From CAVYXF01 sp963772335 (GTDB taxonomy: Bacteria; Pseudomonadota; Alphaproteobacteria; Rhizobiales; Rhodomicrobiaceae), in contig CAVYXF010000009.1 of assembly GCA_963772335.1 (NCBI GenBank), positions 1-30,063 of the forward strand: DNA of 30,063 nucleotides, given 5' to 3'. The notes beneath the pieces were generated by a model, which was not told where the DNA came from, ran no database searches, and saw only the letters and a program-made list of their open reading frames with translations. Positions within the stretch are counted from its first letter, which is position 1. Each line of letters opens with the position of its first letter. A program made the position numbers and the translations under genes. Shown piece after piece: positions 25,788 through 30,063 of the stretch.

Positions 25788-26297
25788 CTATTTGGCTGAC
25801 GGCGGCCGCAATGCCATGACAGGAAGCGGGGGGCGCTCTTTGGGGCCAAAAGGGCCTGGCACCGGATTATGGAGGGGTGGCAGGCTTCGCAGATAATCGG
25901 CGATCGCTCCGGCGTCGGCATCGGTGAGGATGGCGAGCGCCGGCCAGGGCATGATCCGGGACAGAAGTCGTCCGTCTGGCCTCACGCCCGTCCGAAGGGC
26001 GGCGATGATCTCGCCGCGGCTCCAGTCGCCCAGGCCCGTTTCCTTATCCGGGGTGAGGTTCGGACCGACGAATGTTCCCGTGTTCCCGACCTCGAAGCCC
26101 ACATCAGAACCACCCAGATGCCGCGACATATCCGGCTTGCCAAGGAAGTAGCCGGGCGTGTGGCAGTCATTGCAGCCAGCGATCGAGGCAAGATACTTGC
26201 CGCGAGCGATCTGCTCGGCGGAGGGCTGCTGCGCGGCGGCGCAGTCATTCCAGGAGAAGGCGGCCAAAACCCCGAGAATCAGAAGTGGTTTGCTCAT
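25788..26297 (-). CDS. periplasmic class I c-type cytochrome
   Basis: The 169-aa product has a Sec signal peptide (MSKPLLILGVLAAFSW, cleaved near AAA-QQ at 22) and one haem-binding motif C42-N-D-C45-H46. The probable second axial ligand is M116 in RIMPWPALAILTD, followed by ADAGAIADYLRSLPP, the usual C-terminal helix. This form resembles the cytochrome subunits of periplasmic alcohol, aldehyde or nicotinate dehydrogenases, which pass electrons to the respiratory chain. ATG 26297 has GAGG six bases upstream. The stop lies 45 bp before the methyltransferase start, so it probably leads the operon. No dehydrogenase partner is in the window. Confidence 0.9.
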   Translation of the reverse strand: MSKPLLILGVLAAFSWNDCAAAQQPSAEQIARGKYLASIAGCNDCHTPGYFLGKPDMSRHLGGSDVGFEVGNTGTFVGPNLTPDKETGLGDWSRGEIIAALRTGVRPDGRLLSRIMPWPALAILTDADAGAIADYLRSLPPLHNPVPGPFGPKERPPLPVMALRPPSAK

Positions 26298-26369
26298 GAT
26301 CGACCTCGACTGCTGCTCACAGGTTGCCTCGCCGATCTCGCGGCAAGGTCTTTCCGGATGCCGTTCTTT

Positions 26370-26393
26370 CGATTGGCATTCCATCGCCAATCG
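26370..26393. promoter_or_regulatory. 8-bp perfect inverted repeat upstream of the cytochrome c gene
   Basis: CGATTGGC (26370-26377) and GCCAATCG (26386-26393) are perfect inverse complements with an 8-base spacer. The dyad lies 73-96 bp upstream of the cytochrome start codon, a plausible operator position. The regulator is unknown. Confidence 0.4.
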
Positions 26394-26441
26394 TTAAACG
26401 TCATAAGAGGCAAGCAACAGGGCCACTTCCAGCAACTTATA

Positions 26442-26486
26442 CTGGTCCATTCCGCTTAGGTCTTGGACGGTGCTGTACCTGGTCCA
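26442..26486. promoter_or_regulatory. direct repeat CTGGTCCA x2, candidate MocR-type operator
   Basis: CTGGTCCA occurs at 26442-26449 and 26479-26486, a period of 37 bp in direct orientation. The second copy ends one base before the stop codon of the MocR gene. MocR-family regulators such as GabR are known to bind spaced direct repeats. On the minus strand the first copy is followed at once by TATAAG, a possible -10 element for the cytochrome operon. The assignment is an inference from position and form. Confidence 0.45.
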
Positions 26487-26487
26487 G

Positions 26488-27978
26488 CTATGTCGCCATT
26501 CGGAGAGTTGCGCGCGAGCCGGCCGACACCACCGCGCCGATTGCACGAGCCAGGAGGCGAACGGCTTCCTCGATCTCGTCCGTCTCGATATGTCCGTAGG
26601 AAAACACCAACCCGTTCAGATCCGACGGAGCGACGGCATAGCGCGTTATCGGGTAGATCCCGACTCCCATTTCTGCCGCCGCTTTCGCGACCTCCTGCGC
26701 ATCGATCGAGGGCGGCAGGATCGCTGACAGGTGCAGACCGGCCACGGGCCGGAGCGGTCTGAGTTGGCCGGCGCAATGGCGAGCGATCGCATTCAGAAGG
26801 ACCAATCGCCGTTTCTCGTAGACCTTGCGCATTTTGCGAACATGCGTCGCGAGATGGCCCTCCGCGATGAAGGCCGCGAGTGTTTCCTGATGCAGCCAGC
26901 AGGCGCCGCCGCTCACCTGTCTGACAGTCACCAACGCCTTTCGTGCCCAGGCCGGAGCGACGATGAAGCCGAGACGCAGCTCGGGGAGGAGGCTTTTGGA
27001 GAACGTGCCGACATAGATGACGGACCCATTCCGGTCCAGCGTCTGCAAGGCCTCGATCGGTTTGCCAGCGAAGCGGAATTCCCCGTCGTAATCATCCTCG
27101 ATGACCACCGCGCCATTGTTGTCAGCGAACGCCAGGAGCGCCGCTCTTCGGTGCGGCGGCATGACCACGCCAAGCGGCCATTGATGCGATGGCGTAACCC
27201 AGACGATGCGTGCGGCCGCAGGCAGACCGCCCACCACCAAGCCTTCCGCGTCGACGGGCACGGGCACGACTTGCGCGCCTGCGGCGGCAAAGGCTGTTAG
27301 GAGGGGTGGATAGGTTGGGTTCTCCAGCGCGACCATTGTGCGCTCGGCCCTCACCAGGATACGGGCGATCAGGTCGAATGCCTGCCGCGTGCCGGCGGTG
27401 ATGATTACATCCTCCGCCGTGCAGGCGACGGCGCGCGTCAGCGACACATGCTTGGCGATCGCTTCGCGCAAGGCCAATCGGCCGCCGAGCGCGGTCGTGG
27501 CCACCTCCTCCTTCGATAGATCGTGCAGCACCCGGGCGGAAAGCCGGCGCCAGATGCGAATGGGAAAGTGCCGCTGGTCTGGAACACCGCGGCGGAAATT
27601 GAATCGGCCAGGGTCTTCCAGCCCGAAAGCGGGATCATAGGAGCAATCTCGCCAAAACGGCGCCAGTCGCTCGTCGGCCTGATCGGCCGCTACCGGTGTC
27701 GCGTTGTCAACGAGAGGTCGCGGCTGTTCTGCGACGAATGTCCCGGCGCCTTGCCGGCCAACGAGATGACCTTCGCTCAGCAAGAGGTCGTAAGCCGCCA
27801 CCACGGTATTGCGCGAGATGCCGAGCCGTCCCGCCATTGTCCTTGTCGAAGGCAAGCGCAGGCCAGGTTTCAGCCGTCCGTCGAGGATCGCCGCGCGCAG
27901 CTGCCGCTGCAATGCTTCGGAAAGATTGCCAGACCCCCTTGGGGGGAGTCCGATCGCCAGTTCGAAAATCGGGTCCAT
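26488..27978 (-). CDS. MocR-family transcriptional regulator (GntR HTH fused to aminotransferase-like domain)
   Basis: The 496-aa product has a GntR-type winged helix at about 17-85 (QLRAAILDGRLKPGLRLPST, SRNTVVAAYDLLLSEGHLVG) and a class I aminotransferase-like domain from about 120 onward. The PLP-binding lysine is K328 (YVGTFSKSLLPELRLGF), and the conserved IEDDYDGEFRF lies upstream of it. Such proteins (PdxR, GabR, TauR) sense PLP or an amino compound and usually control a neighbouring gene. ATG 27978 (MDPIFELAIGL) is preferred; the frame is open for 62 more codons upstream, but that part is unlike the family. No gene diverges from it. Its likely target is the downstream cytochrome operon through the repeats at 26442-26486. 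Confidence 0.9.
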   Translation of the reverse strand: MDPIFELAIGLPPRGSGNLSEALQRQLRAAILDGRLKPGLRLPSTRTMAGRLGISRNTVVAAYDLLLSEGHLVGRQGAGTFVAEQPRPLVDNATPVAADQADERLAPFWRDCSYDPAFGLEDPGRFNFRRGVPDQRHFPIRIWRRLSARVLHDLSKEEVATTALGGRLALREAIAKHVSLTRAVACTAEDVIITAGTRQAFDLIARILVRAERTMVALENPTYPPLLTAFAAAGAQVVPVPVDAEGLVVGGLPAAARIVWVTPSHQWPLGVVMPPHRRAALLAFADNNGAVVIEDDYDGEFRFAGKPIEALQTLDRNGSVIYVGTFSKSLLPELRLGFIVAPAWARKALVTVRQVSGGACWLHQETLAAFIAEGHLATHVRKMRKVYEKRRLVLLNAIARHCAGQLRPLRPVAGLHLSAILPPSIDAQEVAKAAAEMGVGIYPITRYAVAPSDLNGLVFSYGHIETDEIEEAVRLLARAIGAVVSAGSRATLRMAT

Positions 27979-28242
27979 CGGAAATGCTCGGAGGCCCGCC
28001 GCTCTTTTGGTTCCGGCGCAAGGCCGCTCTGTATTCGGTTTAAAACCGCTTGGGTGGCTGGAGATCCGGCATTCCCATTCCGCAGATGATTTTATTGTGC
28101 GTGCTGGAAAGGCGCTGGTGGGGTCTGTAGGCGCACACGATCTAAAGTCTCCCGAAGGAAACACCTTGCCAAACCCACCCGGCCTTGGTCACGGCCTCCT
28201 GCAGCGGCGTGTTGATTTCCGCGATCGAGAAATAGCCTTGCA

Positions 28243-29136
28243 TCAAATACAGGCCGCTTTCAGTTGCGCGCCAAGGAAGTCGGCGAACAGCTGGACTTTG
28301 GTCTGGGGGATCTTTGTCGGCTGTAACACCGCGTAGATCGGGATCCGGTCGGGCTCGAATTCGGCAAGGATGATCTCGACCTCGCCCCGCTCCACCAGTC
28401 CGTGGATCTGCCAAAGCGGTGTGAGGCCAAGGCCCATGCCGCACGCCACGGCGGCATGCAGCGCGGCCGTGCCGTTGGTCCTGAAGCGGCCTCCGACGCG
28501 GACCGGGCGAACCCGTCCATCGATCCGCAATGGCCATGCCTCATCACGCGCTTCCACGAGGCGGATGACGCAGCGATGCTTCGCGAGCTCGTCAGGATGC
28601 TCTGGCCGGCCGTGCCGGGCAAAGTAGGCCGGGGCGCCGAACACCACGACGCGGAGATCGCCGAGGCGCCGCACCTTCAGATCGGAGTCCGGCAGATCGC
28701 CGATCCAAATCGCAAGGTCCAGCCCCTCCTCGAGAAGGTTCGCGCGGGCGTCGGAGACCTTCAGGTCGACCTCGATCTGCGGATAGCGCTCCATGAAATC
28801 GCAGATTGCGGGCACGACGTAAGCCGGCGCGAACAGCACGGGCGCAGCGATCTTGAGCAGGCCGGACGGCTCGGTGCGCTTGCTGGCGGCCTCGGCTCTG
28901 GCCTCGATGATTTCCATGAAGGCTGGCTTGAGCCGGCGATAGAAGGCGAGCCCGGCCTCGGTCGGTTGCGAGCGCCGCGTGCTGCGCTGGATGAGATCGA
29001 CGCCCACGCTTTGCTCCAGCGCCGTCAGCGAGCGGTTGATCGATTGCAGCGAGCGCTGCAAATGGCGGGCGGCCGCCGTTTGGCTGCCGTGCTCGACAAT
29101 GGCGAGAAATGCTTCGATGTCGCCCAGGCGGTCCAT
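28243..29136 (-). CDS. LysR-family transcriptional regulator
   Basis: The 297-aa product has the family length. Residues 1-60 form the helix-turn-helix (DIEAFLAIVEHGSQTAAARH, then INRSLTALEQSVGVDLIQRS), and about 90-295 form the effector-binding domain (LLKIAAPVLFAPAYVVPAIC, VACGMGLGLTPLWQI). ATG 29136 has a weak GAGAT upstream. It diverges from the GNAT gene across 191 bp that hold a T-N11-A box and a longer inverted repeat, typical of LysR self-control and control of the divergent gene. Effector unknown. Confidence 0.92.
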   Translation of the reverse strand: MDRLGDIEAFLAIVEHGSQTAAARHLQRSLQSINRSLTALEQSVGVDLIQRSTRRSQPTEAGLAFYRRLKPAFMEIIEARAEAASKRTEPSGLLKIAAPVLFAPAYVVPAICDFMERYPQIEVDLKVSDARANLLEEGLDLAIWIGDLPDSDLKVRRLGDLRVVVFGAPAYFARHGRPEHPDELAKHRCVIRLVEARDEAWPLRIDGRVRPVRVGGRFRTNGTAALHAAVACGMGLGLTPLWQIHGLVERGEVEIILAEFEPDRIPIYAVLQPTKIPQTKVQLFADFLGAQLKAACI

Positions 29137-29142
29137 CAGATT

Positions 29143-29161
29143 ATCTCGAAATTCGGTAGAT
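29143..29161. promoter_or_regulatory. LysR-type box (ATCT-N11-AGAT)
   Basis: ATCT at 29143-29146 and AGAT at 29158-29161 frame exactly 11 bases, giving the T-N11-A core with extended dyad arms that LysR regulators bind. It lies 7 bp upstream of the LysR gene start codon, between it and the divergent GNAT gene. Confidence 0.55.
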
Positions 29162-29198
29162 TAACTCCCGCTATCCGGCGGTTGTTCCCGAATTTCGA
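29146..29198. repeat. 11-bp perfect inverted repeat in the LysR/GNAT intergenic region
   Basis: TCGAAATTCGG (29146-29156) and CCGAATTTCGA (29188-29198) are perfect inverse complements. Their centres are 42 bp apart, about four helical turns, so one regulator tetramer could hold both on one face. The left arm overlaps the T-N11-A box. Confidence 0.6.
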
Positions 29199-29327
29199 AA
29201 GCATAAGTCTTCCGGCGGGCGACCGCAACCTGCAGCCGCGCCATCGGTCAAGGCGCAGCGCCGCCCCCCGACAACCTGCCGCGTCCGCCGGCGACCGAAC
29301 AACCGCTGGACGTCAAAGGAGGAAGCC

Positions 29328-30063
29328 ATGATTTTCCCCGCCCGGATTGTCAGCGTTGCTGCCGCCATGAGCAAATTTCTGGTTCGGGGGGAAAGTATAA
29401 GGAAGTTGCGGCCGACAGAGACGCAAAAATTCCAGGACCACATGTTGCGGCTGGATGAGGATAGCCGCCGGATGCGTTTCGGCATGGTAGTCGATGACAC
29501 CTTCATCAACGCCTATACCGCGCGTGCCGACCTTAACCACCATGTGATTTACGGCTATTTCGCCGGCGGCGAGATGCATGCCGCCGCCGAACTCCTTCCC
29601 ATCGGCGATGATTGGGGCGCAGAAGCGGAAGCCGCCTTTTCCGTGGAGGCGGACTATCAGGATGGCGGCGTCGGCACCGCGCTTCTGGGCCGCATCATTC
29701 TGGCAGCACGCAATCGCGGCGTTGACCGCCTCTATATGAGCTGCCTCCAGGAGAACCACAAAGCCCAGCGCATTGCCCGCAAATACGGCGCAGCGCTGCA
29801 TTTCGACGACGGCGACGTGATCGGCCAGTTCCGGACGCAGCAACCAACGCCGGCATCGCTGTGGAGCGAGGCCATCGATGATGGCAACGGCTTCGTGATG
29901 GCCGTACTGGAGCTGCCACTGCGGCTGCTGCTGCAAGCTCCGCACGTCTCTCCTGGAAGCGCTCAAAACGGCGCCGGCTCTGTCGCTGTGGTCGCCCCGG
30001 CAAAGTACGCGCGGCGACGACTAAAGGGGAACTGTCGGGGCGAGCGTGACGCCAGTGACGATT
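29328..30063 (+). CDS. GNAT-family N-acetyltransferase, 3' end beyond the window
   Basis: The reading frame is open from ATG 29328 to the window edge (at least 245 codons). AAAGGAGGAAGCC directly precedes the ATG, an ideal ribosome binding site. The acetyl-CoA-binding motif A is at about 104-117 (FSVEADYQDGGVGTALL, with Q111-x-x-G-x-G), followed by the helix LGRIILAARNRGVDRLYM and motif B (QENHKAQRIARKYGA, 141-155). The core fold ends near residue 197 (GFVMAVLELPL); what follows is Ala/Arg-rich and may be a tail. Members acetylate small amines, antibiotics or proteins; the substrate cannot be told. It diverges from the LysR gene and is its probable target. Confidence 0.82.
   Translation, partial: MIFPARIVSVAAAMSKFLVRGESIRKLRPTETQKFQDHMLRLDEDSRRMRFGMVVDDTFINAYTARADLNHHVIYGYFAGGEMHAAAELLPIGDDWGAEAEAAFSVEADYQDGGVGTALLGRIILAARNRGVDRLYMSCLQENHKAQRIARKYGAALHFDDGDVIGQFRTQQPTPASLWSEAIDDGNGFVMAVLELPLRLLLQAPHVSPGSAQNGAGSVAVVAPAKYARRRLKGNCRGERDASDD

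Noticed and set aside
28142..28243. 33-codon minus-strand frame (MQGYFSIAEINTPLQEAV) at the end of the LysR gene
   Set aside because: Starts at the LysR stop region, is very short, has no strong ribosome binding site and no recognised family.
29313..29966. Open frame of 217 codons opposite the GNAT gene
   Set aside because: The plus-strand frame has an ideal ribosome binding site and acetyl-CoA motifs; the minus frame has neither.
1..30063. tRNA, rRNA, CRISPR arrays, integrase or attachment sites
   Set aside because: None seen by eye on either strand; no integrase motif and no regular spaced repeats, so the island's mobility mechanism is not shown in this window.

Overview
The window is GC-rich and densely coded, with mostly strong Shine-Dalgarno sites. 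Gene content (a Bep/Mex-type RND pump, an IS1182-family element, LysR and MocR regulators, dehydrogenase-type cytochrome c) points to an alphaproteobacterium, probably Hyphomicrobiales or a relative. That placement is an inference from gene style only; there is no rRNA or tRNA here to confirm it.

Layout. (1) Positions 1-5144: a two-gene minus-strand efflux operon (membrane fusion protein then HAE1-type RND pump), followed by a small membrane protein split over two reading frames. (2) Positions 5145-6233: about 1.1 kb without a convincing gene, holding two perfect palindromes that look like repressor operators. (3) 6234-6626: a small cupin-like protein. (4) 6765-8318: a complete IS1182-family element with 15/17-matched terminal repeats and a flanking AGGC duplication. 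(5) 8538-21990: a defence island. On the plus strand is a complete type I Zorya system (zorA-zorB-zorC-zorD). Diverging from it on the minus strand is a compact five-gene operon: a 92-aa protein, a protein with a C-terminal DUF559-type nuclease domain, a winged-helix protein, an AAA+ ATPase and a HerA-like ATPase. The two operons start inside each other: the first minus-strand start codon and the zorA start codon overlap by 7 bp. I do not recognise the five-gene set as a named system; it is the best candidate here for something undescribed. (6) 22274-26297: a minus-strand run of cytochrome c, O-methyltransferase, membrane protein, small basic exported protein and a PhzS-like flavin monooxygenase. 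It looks like a small-molecule modification operon. (7) 26488-29136: a MocR-type and a LysR-type regulator. (8) 29328 to the right edge: a GNAT acetyltransferase that runs off the window, divergent from the LysR gene.

How the parts work together. ZorA and ZorB should form a proton-driven inner-membrane motor that senses phage infection, and ZorC and ZorD should be the cytoplasmic DNA-binding and DNA-degrading effectors. All signature residues that can be checked are present. The divergent operon has the parts of a DNA-targeting machine (two different ATPases, one nuclease, one DNA-binding protein), and its overlapping 5' end suggests joint control with Zorya. On the right, direct repeats between the MocR gene and the cytochrome c gene are a plausible MocR operator for the monooxygenase/methyltransferase operon, and a LysR-type box lies just upstream of the LysR gene.
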